From positions 1,360,501 to 1,424,500 of the forward strand of contig NC_013171.1 of the NCBI RefSeq assembly GCF_000024105.1: a DNA stretch of 64,000 nucleotides, given 5' to 3'. This stretch comes from Anaerococcus prevotii DSM 20548. GTDB lineage: Bacteria; Bacillota; Clostridia; Tissierellales; Peptoniphilaceae. Position 1 is the stretch's first letter. Each line of letters begins with the position of its first letter. Below the pieces are notes generated by a model that had not been told where the DNA came from, made no database searches, and saw nothing but the letters and a program-made list of their open reading frames with translations. Made by a program: the position numbers and the translations under genes. Below, one piece after another: positions 52,443 to 59,648 of the stretch.

Positions 52443-52953
52443 TTCTACCAAATCCAATCTTTTCCATATGCCTTATAAGATAATTTGAACTGAGACCTAC
52501 AAAGAATCCACTAAAAGTCCCAATAAAGACTAGAAGTGGAAAATAGTAATACATCTTGATGTTTTCCATAACTATGGCAGATACTAAAACTTGACCAAAA
52601 TTGTGGAAGAAAGCACCAATTTCACTTACTCCTATAAAGCTTAGGCTCTTGTCGAGATATTTCATAGCTAGGCTCATAGAAATACTTGCGAGAATCGCCC
52701 CAGCTACTGAAAAAAAGAAGGAGCTAACCATACCTGTTGCTAAAACCAAAAGGAATGATTTAAGTACTCCAATCAAAAGAGCTGCCCTAAGTCCATAAAA
52801 GTACAAGCTTACTAGTAATATTATATTTGAAAGTCCAAGTTTTGCACCTGGAATTGGAATCGGTAGGGGAATAAAATGTTCAACTAAAGAAATCGCTAGA
52901 GCCATGGCGACAAGTAGGGCCATAGTCGTAATTTTTCTTATATCTTTATTCAT
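52420..52953 (-). CDS. Gx transporter family membrane protein
   Basis: This 177-residue membrane protein has five to six helices, formerly annotated as heptaprenyl diphosphate synthase component I. The signature PIPIPGAKLGLSNIILL and the Gly-rich ATGMVSSFFFSVAGA are typical. It resembles ECF-type S components and is often found with a NusG-domain-II protein, ApbE and Rnf genes, as here. A role in cofactor or quinone-precursor uptake is inference. It overlaps the NusG-II gene by four bases. Confidence 0.85.
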   Translation of the reverse strand: MNKDIRKITTMALLVAMALAISLVEHFIPLPIPIPGAKLGLSNIILLVSLYFYGLRAALLIGVLKSFLLVLATGMVSSFFFSVAGAILASISMSLAMKYLDKSLSFIGVSEIGAFFHNFGQVLVSAIVMENIKMYYYFPLLVFIGTFSGFFVGLSSNYLIRHMEKIGFGRNERGKEL

Positions 52954-53342
52954 CTAACCACCTTATCTATCTTATCTTCTCTACTGTTATTAGCATCATC
53001 AGTAGAATAAATTTCCATAAACAACCTATGAGGTAGGCAGATTATTGTCTCTCCTACATCATGAATTGGGGCCATGTGAACACAGATCTGGTCATTGCAA
53101 TCAGCATCTGACACATAGGCCTTACCGTCTTTTATCTTAACTATGTTAAAATGTCCCCCATATTCGATCCTGAACTCATCGTCCTTATCTAGAGGAACTT
53201 CCTTGATAACTTTGGAATCTTGCTCTATAACCAAAACATTTCCCTTCTCTCTTGAAGTCATCTTGGAAATAGCAAAGGCAAAAGCCAAAGAAAATATCAA
53301 GAGAAAGCCTATAACATAGATATCTCCTTTTTTTATTTTCAT
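52950..53342 (-). CDS. NusG domain II-containing exported protein
   Basis: This 130-residue protein with a single N-terminal membrane helix (about 10-27) and a small beta domain of the NusG-II type has no transcription role. Family features are IKGD-like YGGHFNIVKI, DADCNDQICVHM and ICLPHRLFMEI. GAGGTG precedes the ATG at 53342. It is the first gene of the operon with the Gx transporter, radC and mreBCD, and lies close to rnf as in many Clostridia. Confidence 0.87.
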   Translation of the reverse strand: MKIKKGDIYVIGFLLIFSLAFAFAISKMTSREKGNVLVIEQDSKVIKEVPLDKDDEFRIEYGGHFNIVKIKDGKAYVSDADCNDQICVHMAPIHDVGETIICLPHRLFMEIYSTDDANNSREDKIDKVVR

Positions 53343-53359
53343 TTTACACCTCAAGAACT

Positions 53360-53389
53360 AGTTTATCATTTTTATTGGGAGATTGTCAA
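53360..53389 (-). promoter_or_regulatory. candidate promoter of the NusG-II-to-RNase E/G operon
   Basis: TTGACA (53384-53389) and TAAACT (53360-53365), 18 bases apart on the minus strand, lie 18 bases before the start at 53342. A consensus -35 and a fair -10 are present. Confidence 0.65.
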
Positions 53390-53401
53390 TTTTGGGCATA
53401 A

Positions 53402-53426
53402 GAAAACAGCGCAATTTCTCGCGCTG
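53402..53426 (-). terminator. rho-independent terminator of the rnf operon
   Basis: On the minus strand CAGCGC and GCGCTG pair around an 8-base loop (53407-53426), followed by a short T run, just after the rnfB stop. Confidence 0.8.
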
Positions 53427-53432
53427 CAAATT

Positions 53433-54236
53433 CTATTCAAAAACTTCTATACATTTGTTTGGACATTTGTCTGCTGCTTGTTTTAGAAGCTCAGGATCGA
53501 ATTCATTTCCGATCTCTTCTACTGAAAGGAAATTATCCATCTTGAAGGCTTCTGGATAGGTCTTAGCACAGATCGTACATCCTATACAAGAGTTTTTACA
53601 ATTATTCCTTGCATCCTTGCCCTTGTCATGACTTGAGCAAAGTACAACTTGTTTTTGGCTAAATGGAATTAGTGTGATGATATTTTTAGGACAAGTAGCT
53701 ACACACTTACCACAAGCTACACATTTTTCTCTATCTACTACAGCAACTCCATCTTTTACATGGATTGCATCGAATGGACATACTTTTTCGCATGAACCAC
53801 ATCCTACACAACCGTAGTTACAAGCTTTCTTGCCACCGAAAAGTGCTATTTGTGCTCTACAATCTTCTATTCCAGAGTATTCGAAAAGATCCTTGGCTGC
53901 TTCGCATGTTCCGTCACATTTTACAACTGCAACTTTTCTATCAGCTCCGCCAGCAGCTTCTACTCCCATAGCTTCTGCTACAGCTTCTGTTGTAGCCTTG
54001 CCACCTATAGCACAAGCATCTACTGGAGCTTCTCCCTTAGCGATAGCTGCTGCAAGTCCATCACATCCTGGGAATCCACAAGCACCACAGTTGGCACCTG
54101 GTAGGGCGTTTCTTACTTCTTGTTCTTTGACAGATTTTTCTACGTGGAATTTCTCACTTACTACACCAAGGGCAACAGCAAAGACGAAACCTAAGATAGC
54201 GAGAACTGCTATTGGAATTATTATAGTTTCTAACAT
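53433..54236 (-). CDS. rnfB: Rnf complex subunit RnfB (iron-sulfur ferredoxin-type)
   Basis: RnfB passes electrons from reduced ferredoxin into the ion-pumping Rnf complex. The 267-residue protein has one N-terminal membrane helix (about 5-26). It has the Cys cluster NCGACGFPGC (49-58) and two full 4Fe-4S motifs, CVGCGSCEKVCP (143-154) and CVACGKCVATCP (172-183). A third motif, CIGCTICAKTYP (217-228), has its fourth Cys replaced by Tyr227, with extra Cys at C258 and C262 near the C-terminus. It is the last gene of the rnf operon. Confidence 0.93.
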   Translation of the reverse strand: MLETIIIPIAVLAILGFVFAVALGVVSEKFHVEKSVKEQEVRNALPGANCGACGFPGCDGLAAAIAKGEAPVDACAIGGKATTEAVAEAMGVEAAGGADRKVAVVKCDGTCEAAKDLFEYSGIEDCRAQIALFGGKKACNYGCVGCGSCEKVCPFDAIHVKDGVAVVDREKCVACGKCVATCPKNIITLIPFSQKQVVLCSSHDKGKDARNNCKNSCIGCTICAKTYPEAFKMDNFLSVEEIGNEFDPELLKQAADKCPNKCIEVFE

Positions 54237-54245
54237 TGCCCCCTC

Positions 54246-54821
54246 CTATGCTAATCCTGCAAAGCCCATAAAGGCGATTGCCATAAGTCCTAGTGTCACT
54301 AGGGTTATTGGAACACCCTTAAAGGTTTCTGGTAATGAGTTATATTCGATTCTTTCTCTAATATAAGCTAAGATTGTGATAGCTAGGGTAAAACCAATAG
54401 CTGCTGCTAGGGCATAAACTATTGTTTCTACTAGAGTATATGATGAGTCGATTGCCTTGATTGCTACACCAAGAACTACACAGTTTGTTGTGATTAGTGG
54501 AAGGAATACTCCCAAGGCACCGTATAGGGCTGGCATAGATTTTTTCATTACTGTTTCTACTGATTGTACTAATGATGCGATTACTAATATAAATACAACT
54601 GTTTGTAAGAATCCGATATTTAATGGATCTAGTATGTAATATTGGATTATCCAAGTGATAATTGAAGCAAGGGTTATAACAAATATAACTGCCATTCCCA
54701 TACCTCTTGCTGTCTCTACCTTGCTTGTTACACCAAGGGCAGGACATATACCTAAGAATTGACCGAGTACATAGTTACTTACGAAAATAGTTGCAATAAT
54801 TATTGAAAATAGATTTCCCAT
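54246..54821 (-). CDS. rnfA: Rnf complex subunit RnfA
   Basis: This 191-residue integral membrane subunit has six helices. The start at 54821 gives MGNLFSIIIATIFVSNYVLGQFLG, the family N-terminus, with GGAGATA upstream; a longer frame to 54872 lies inside rnfE and lacks support. The signature ...VTSKVETARGMGMAVIFV is present, with a Cys near residue 25 that in relatives ligates the membrane 2Fe-2S cluster. It sits between rnfE and rnfB. Confidence 0.95.
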   Translation of the reverse strand: MGNLFSIIIATIFVSNYVLGQFLGICPALGVTSKVETARGMGMAVIFVITLASIITWIIQYYILDPLNIGFLQTVVFILVIASLVQSVETVMKKSMPALYGALGVFLPLITTNCVVLGVAIKAIDSSYTLVETIVYALAAAIGFTLAITILAYIRERIEYNSLPETFKGVPITLVTLGLMAIAFMGFAGLA

Positions 54822-54834
54822 AATATCTCCTATC

Positions 54835-55482
54835 TTATTTTCTCTTCTTTGAAATAGCATTAAATGCTGCAACTAACATACCAAGAACTATAAATGATGA
54901 TGCTGGTTGTTGTAAGAATCCGATTGTGTATGCTTCTGGAATTATTTGAGCTCCGAAAAGTGTTCCTGCTCCTAGAAGCTCTCTAAAGAAAGCTAGAAGG
55001 GAAATTGCAAATGTGTATCCTAGTCCTTGGCCAAGTCCATCTACGATTGATGCTACTGGTCCGTGACTTGAAGCAAAACCTTCCGCACGAGCAAGGATCA
55101 AGCAGTTAACTACTATTAGTGGAATAAAGATACCCAAGGATTCATCTAGGGCTGGCAAGTATGCTTTGATTGCCATTTGTACCATTGTTACGAAGCCTGC
55201 GATAATTACGATAAAGGCAGGGATTCTTATTTCATCTGAAATGAAATTTCTTAGTAAGGATATTACCAAGTTACTCATTACTACTACGAATATTACTGAT
55301 ACTCCCATTCCTATAGCATTGATCAAGGAAGAAGATATGGCAAGAACTGAACACATACCTACTGTTTGAACGAAAACTGGGTTATTAGCAAATATTCCTT
55401 CGATAAAGACTTTTCCTAAATTTTCTTTAGGAGCTTTCTTTTCTTTTTTATTCTCTATTGGTCTATCAATTTGATTTTCCAT
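54835..55482 (-). CDS. rnfE: Rnf complex subunit RnfE
   Basis: This 215-residue six-helix membrane subunit is homologous to RnfA. FIEGIFANNPVFVQTVGMCSVL and LGIFIPLIVVNCLILARAEGFAS are characteristic, with the Cys that may bind the shared iron-sulfur cluster in GMCSVL. The first 25 residues are polar. It starts 8 bases after rnfG. Confidence 0.95.
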   Translation of the reverse strand: MENQIDRPIENKKEKKAPKENLGKVFIEGIFANNPVFVQTVGMCSVLAISSSLINAIGMGVSVIFVVVMSNLVISLLRNFISDEIRIPAFIVIIAGFVTMVQMAIKAYLPALDESLGIFIPLIVVNCLILARAEGFASSHGPVASIVDGLGQGLGYTFAISLLAFFRELLGAGTLFGAQIIPEAYTIGFLQQPASSFIVLGMLVAAFNAISKKRK

Positions 55483-55490
55483 AATATCTC

Positions 55491-56036
55491 CTAATTAAGT
55501 TCACCTAGGACACTGGCTGCGTCATTGATACCTCTTAGGATTGTTCCTGTAGATATTGTCGCACCAGAGATGCCTACGATCTCATTTTCTCCGCCAGACT
55601 CAGAAGCTTTTACTTCCCCGTCCATGTTTACTCCTACCATTCCTTCTTTGAAGAAGTCTTCTTCCATTTGTTTACCGAATCCTGCTGATTCTGCGTGGTT
55701 TAATGGAGCAAATCCTGTGATATTGTGATCTTTGTCACATCCTATTAGAAATTCTATATCTCCACCGTATCCACCTGGTGATAGGATTTGGAAGACATAT
55801 CCGTCTCCTTCAGCGCCTTTTGCCTTGTAGATTTTCTCAAGGCTTTCTGGCTTATCAGCTAGTTCTACTTCCTCATAGGAGTCAGCAGGTAGGACAACTG
55901 ATAAAGATTCTTGAAGTTTCTCTTGGGCCTTAGCTTCTATGATTGGGCTTGTAGCATTGTTTGTCAATGCTAGGGCAAAGGCGGTGACTGATGTAATCAA
56001 GAATAATTTTAGGCCTAATTTTAAACTATTATTCAT
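55491..56036 (-). CDS. rnfG: Rnf complex subunit RnfG (covalent FMN)
   Basis: This 181-residue bitopic subunit has one membrane helix at the N-terminus and an extracytoplasmic FMN-binding domain. The flavinylation motif SGAT is at Thr160 (GISGATISTG), the site on which ApbE attaches FMN. The start at 56036 follows AAGGA and overlaps rnfD by eight bases. Confidence 0.93.
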   Translation of the reverse strand: MNNSLKLGLKLFLITSVTAFALALTNNATSPIIEAKAQEKLQESLSVVLPADSYEEVELADKPESLEKIYKAKGAEGDGYVFQILSPGGYGGDIEFLIGCDKDHNITGFAPLNHAESAGFGKQMEEDFFKEGMVGVNMDGEVKASESGGENEIVGISGATISTGTILRGINDAASVLGELN

Positions 56037-57006
56037 TTTCTTTTCCTTTCTTTGCCTCAACTTTACCGAAAGTCTTAGGTCTTGTGTGAGCTTCGATTAT
56101 AGGAACTACAAGGTTCATAAGTAGAATTGAGTATGATACACCTTCTGGATATCCACCCCAAACTCTTATAATGGCTGTAAGGATTCCTGCTCCTATAGCA
56201 AAGACATATTGGCCTTTGATTGTCATTGGAGTTGTTGTATAGTCAGTTGCCATAAAGAAGGCACCTAGTAACAAACCACCTGATAGGACATTTCTTAGGG
56301 AAGCAGCAAAACCATCAGGACCAAAGATTCCTAATAAAACTGTCGCTGTAAGTATGTATGTTAGTGGGATTCTAACGTGAATTACCTTTCTTACAATTAG
56401 ATAGCATGCACCGATTAAGATTGCAAGGGCAGATACTTCTCCTAAACATCCTGGGATATTTCCGAGGAATAGATCCATTGTGCTGAAGCTTGCTGGATCT
56501 GATAGAGGAGTTGCTCCTGATACCATTGATACGTCTTTTACAGTCTTAAGGGTTGCTACTCTTTGTGGTGGTACAAAGCTTGTCATAGTTTCTGACCAAG
56601 AAGCCATTAGGAAGGCTCTTGCTGCAAGGGCAGGGTTTACTATGTTTTGTCCGATTCCACCAAAGAACATCTTAGCTACTATGATTGCAAACATAGCTCC
56701 GATTACCATTTGCCATACTGGTAGGGTGAATGGAACGTTGTAGGCAAGTAGGATTCCTGTTACTACTGCTGATAAATCTTTGATTGATTGATTTCTCTTT
56801 GTTGCTTTGTTAAATATATATTCTGATAACACGCAAGTTATGACAGATGCTAGGATTAAGATCAAGGCTCTGTAGCCAAAGTAATATACTGAGGCTAGCC
56901 CTGCTGGTATTAGTGCTATAATTACATCTAGCATATCCTTTTTAACTGTACGATTGCTTCTAACATGAGGAGAAGCTGTTACCAATAGTTGTTTTGTATT
57001 TTCCAT
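56029..57006 (-). CDS. rnfD: Rnf complex subunit RnfD (covalent FMN)
   Basis: This 325-residue subunit has eight to nine membrane helices. The covalent FMN site is Thr166 in MVSGATPLSDP, and the family start SPHVRSNRTVKKDMLDVIIALIP is clear. RnfD is thought to form the ion path. It follows rnfC by 9 bases with GGAGG. Confidence 0.95.
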   Translation of the reverse strand: MENTKQLLVTASPHVRSNRTVKKDMLDVIIALIPAGLASVYYFGYRALILILASVITCVLSEYIFNKATKRNQSIKDLSAVVTGILLAYNVPFTLPVWQMVIGAMFAIIVAKMFFGGIGQNIVNPALAARAFLMASWSETMTSFVPPQRVATLKTVKDVSMVSGATPLSDPASFSTMDLFLGNIPGCLGEVSALAILIGACYLIVRKVIHVRIPLTYILTATVLLGIFGPDGFAASLRNVLSGGLLLGAFFMATDYTTTPMTIKGQYVFAIGAGILTAIIRVWGGYPEGVSYSILLMNLVVPIIEAHTRPKTFGKVEAKKGKENE

Positions 57007-57015
57007 ATTCTCCTC

Positions 57016-58335
57016 CTATTTACCTGCTTGTCTTATTTGTCTCTTACCAAACTTGATAGCTTCTACTAGAGGTCTGTTTGATGGACAAACGAATGAACAA
57101 GATCCGCACTCTATACAATCCATGATATTAAGCTCTTGGGCTTTTTCGAATCTCTCTTCTAGGGAGAACTTGTGGATGTAGAGTGGAAGTAAGTAAACTG
57201 GACAAACATCAACACACCTACCGCATCTGATGCAAGGGCTCACTTCAAGAGGCTCGGCCTCATCACTTGCTAGGACTAGGACGCAGTTGCTTGCTTTTTC
57301 TGTTGGTCTAGTTAGATCTGGTTGAGCAATACCACACATTGGACCACCATTTACAAGCTTAGCAATATCATCTGCTCCACCTGCTTCTTCTATAAGGTAG
57401 CCGAATTCTGTTCCGCAACGAACTAACATATTTGTTGGGTTTTTGACAGATTTACCTGTTACTGTTACGATCCTTTCGTAAAGTGGCTTATCCATATAAA
57501 TTGCTTCGTATATTGCATTCATTGTAGAAACGTTTGATACTATAGCTCCAACATCCATTGGAAGTCCACCGCTTGGTACTTGCCTGTTTAGGCAAACATC
57601 TATGATTCTTTTCTCGTCACCTTGAGGATATTTTGTTTGAAGTTTCTTAATTTCAATATCAAATGACGAATTTTCCTTAGCGAATTTCTCTAAGGCGCTT
57701 ACCATTGTATCAAAGGCCTTTGGCTTATTATCTTCTATGGCGATAATTCCCTTTTTAGCACCTACTGCCTTCATCGCTTGGTTTAGGGCCTTAAGTATTC
57801 TTTCTGGCCTATTTTTCATTAGATAATCATCGCAAGTAATATATGGTTCGCACTCCGCCCCATTTACTATTACTGTATCTACTGGCTTGGCTGGTAAATA
57901 TTTTATGTGAGCAGGAAAGGCTGCTCCACCCATACCTACTATTCCAGCTTCCTTGATCTTTGCTACTATTTCTTCTGCATTAAGGTCGACATTATCTTTT
58001 TCTATGTATTCTTTATCTTGGTCGAAACCTTCGGTATCAATTACGACTGCCTTGGCGTTTTTGCCTGAGGCAGTTTGTAAATCGATAATGTCCTTTACCA
58101 CTCCTGCTACTGATGAGTGGATGTTTGCAGAGAAATTTCCGACAGCTGCTCCTATAAGCTGACCTACACTAACTTCGTCTTTTTTTGCTACAAGACATTT
58201 GCTAGGTGCACCTATGTGTTGGACAAGAGGAATTGTTACAAGTTTAGGAATACTTGCTATATGAAGTTCACTGTTTTCAGTAAGCTCCTTATACTCCTCC
58301 ATGTGCACTCCATTTTTAAAAGTAATGGAATTCAT
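57016..58335 (-). CDS. rnfC: Rnf complex subunit RnfC (NADH-binding)
   Basis: This 439-residue peripheral subunit transfers electrons to NAD+. It has an N-terminal barrel-sandwich domain, the NADH/FMN-binding fold with GMGGAAFPAHIK and NGAECEPYITCDD, and two 4Fe-4S motifs near the C-terminus (CIRCGRCVDVCP and CIECGSCSFVCP). AAGGAG precedes the ATG. It is the first gene of rnfCDGEAB. Confidence 0.96.
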   Translation of the reverse strand: MNSITFKNGVHMEEYKELTENSELHIASIPKLVTIPLVQHIGAPSKCLVAKKDEVSVGQLIGAAVGNFSANIHSSVAGVVKDIIDLQTASGKNAKAVVIDTEGFDQDKEYIEKDNVDLNAEEIVAKIKEAGIVGMGGAAFPAHIKYLPAKPVDTVIVNGAECEPYITCDDYLMKNRPERILKALNQAMKAVGAKKGIIAIEDNKPKAFDTMVSALEKFAKENSSFDIEIKKLQTKYPQGDEKRIIDVCLNRQVPSGGLPMDVGAIVSNVSTMNAIYEAIYMDKPLYERIVTVTGKSVKNPTNMLVRCGTEFGYLIEEAGGADDIAKLVNGGPMCGIAQPDLTRPTEKASNCVLVLASDEAEPLEVSPCIRCGRCVDVCPVYLLPLYIHKFSLEERFEKAQELNIMDCIECGSCSFVCPSNRPLVEAIKFGKRQIRQAGK

Positions 58336-58370
58336 AAATCTCTCCTTCTATTTTTATTTGCTCTTCTTCT

Positions 58371-58399
58371 ATTATAAAGTAAAATCGCTTTTCATTCAA
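58371..58399 (-). promoter_or_regulatory. sigma-70-type promoter of the rnf operon
   Basis: On the minus strand TTGAAT (58394-58399), 17 bases and TATAAT (58371-58376) lie 35 bases before the rnfC start. Confidence 0.8.
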
Positions 58400-58402
58400 T
58401 AT

Positions 58403-59059
58403 TTATCTTATATTTCTAATGAAATCTTTAATAAAAATCTCAAAGTTTCTAAAACTTAGGCCCCTTAGGTTAGAAATTTCTTCCTCGCTTGGAAGGCCAT
58501 CCTTGTAAAACTTTTTCATAACTTCATAATTAGCATTCACTTTTGTGACATATTGCCTAGTTTCTTCGAAAGGAATATTTAAAGGGTCAGGATTGTCCTT
58601 ATCAAGAGTACCTTCCTTAATCCAGCTATCAACATTGCCCACTCCCCCATTGTAGGCTGCAAGGGCTAGGTCTCTGTTGTTATAATATCTATAAAGATAG
58701 TCAAAATATCCCACCCCCAAATCTAGGTTGTAGTCGACATCGTTTAACTTTTCTGGATAGTAATCAATCCCTACGACATCTGCAGAGTGCTTGGCCGTAT
58801 CTTCTAATAATTGCATTAGGCCGTGAGCTCCTTGGTGGCTTTGGGCCTTATTGTCAAAGTCAGATTCAACCTTGATGATTGACGCTGTTAGGAGTGGATC
58901 TACATTATATTTTTCGGAATATTCATAAATTTGATCTTGGTAGGATATTTGAGTTCTGGATGTTTGATAGGCTATTAGGCCGTAGACTATAGCGAAAAAT
59001 ATGCCTATAGCAAGGACAATAAAGCCCAAAACTTTCCCTATAAATTTAACAACTTTCAT
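58403..59059 (-). CDS. lytic transglycosylase, SLT domain, membrane anchored
   Basis: This 218-residue protein has one N-terminal helix (about 7-30) and a soluble-lytic-transglycosylase domain with the catalytic Glu in ASIIKVESDFD, followed by GAHGLMQLL and ALAAYNGG. It would cleave the glycan strand to give 1,6-anhydro-MurNAc ends. The ATG at 59059 follows GAGG and overlaps coaE by 14 bases; a GTG at 59068 is the alternative. It is the last gene of the polA-coaE unit. Confidence 0.9.
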   Translation of the reverse strand: MKVVKFIGKVLGFIVLAIGIFFAIVYGLIAYQTSRTQISYQDQIYEYSEKYNVDPLLTASIIKVESDFDNKAQSHQGAHGLMQLLEDTAKHSADVVGIDYYPEKLNDVDYNLDLGVGYFDYLYRYYNNRDLALAAYNGGVGNVDSWIKEGTLDKDNPDPLNIPFEETRQYVTKVNANYEVMKKFYKDGLPSEEEISNLRGLSFRNFEIFIKDFIRNIR

Positions 59060-59648
59060 TAAAGTCACCTCGCTTAATGATTTTTTCTATTTGCCTTCTT
59101 AAACTTTCTATATCGCCGCTATTGTCGATTATGATGTCACTTTGCTTTTTCATTTCTTCTAGCTCATCCTGGCTTTCAATCTTTTTTAGGGCAAAGTCAT
59201 AATCAATCTTATCACGAGCCATAAGTCTTTTGATTTGGACCTCCCTAGAGGCTGTAACAAGGACTACCAAGTCATGAGGAAATCTATCTTTGATTTTGAA
59301 AAACAAGGGAACTTCTATAAAGACCTTATCTTCCTTGCTGTTTTCTACCATCTCATCTATAGCAGATATTATATTGGCATGGCTTATTTCATTAAGTCTT
59401 TCCATCTTCTCCTTGTCATTAAAGATGATCTCAGCAAGCTTCTTCTTATCAAGAAAATCACCATCAAAGGCTGGGGCAAAGATAGGCTCGTTTTTGATGG
59501 CTATATAATTCTTGCCCCCCTTTTTGATAAGGTCTCTATTTACCTCATCAGCACTAATTAAATCGTAGCCTTTTTCTTTTAAAATATCTGCTACAGTAGA
59601 CTTGCCTGATGCAATAAGACCTGTAATTACAATCCTACTTGGACTCAT
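59046..59648 (-). CDS. coaE: dephospho-CoA kinase
   Basis: This 200-residue kinase performs the last step of coenzyme A synthesis. The P-loop GLIASGKST is at residues 10-18, with LISADEVNRDL and PLFFKIKDRFPHDLVVLVTA as family motifs. It overlaps polA by 14 bases, a common Firmicute arrangement, and the lytic transglycosylase by 14 bases. Confidence 0.95.
   Translation of the reverse strand: MSPSRIVITGLIASGKSTVADILKEKGYDLISADEVNRDLIKKGGKNYIAIKNEPIFAPAFDGDFLDKKKLAEIIFNDKEKMERLNEISHANIISAIDEMVENSKEDKVFIEVPLFFKIKDRFPHDLVVLVTASREVQIKRLMARDKIDYDFALKKIESQDELEEMKKQSDIIIDNSGDIESLRRQIEKIIKRGDFNESC

Noticed and set aside
53765-54366. Overlapping plus-strand frames of 68-178 codons within rnfB and rnfA
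   Set aside because: They are antisense to the conserved Cys-rich RnfB and the RnfA membrane protein; their composition reflects complementary codons only.
54358-54747. 129-codon minus-strand frame within rnfA
   Set aside because: It is an alternate frame of the RnfA gene with Ser/Tyr/Asn-rich content and no recognisable domain.
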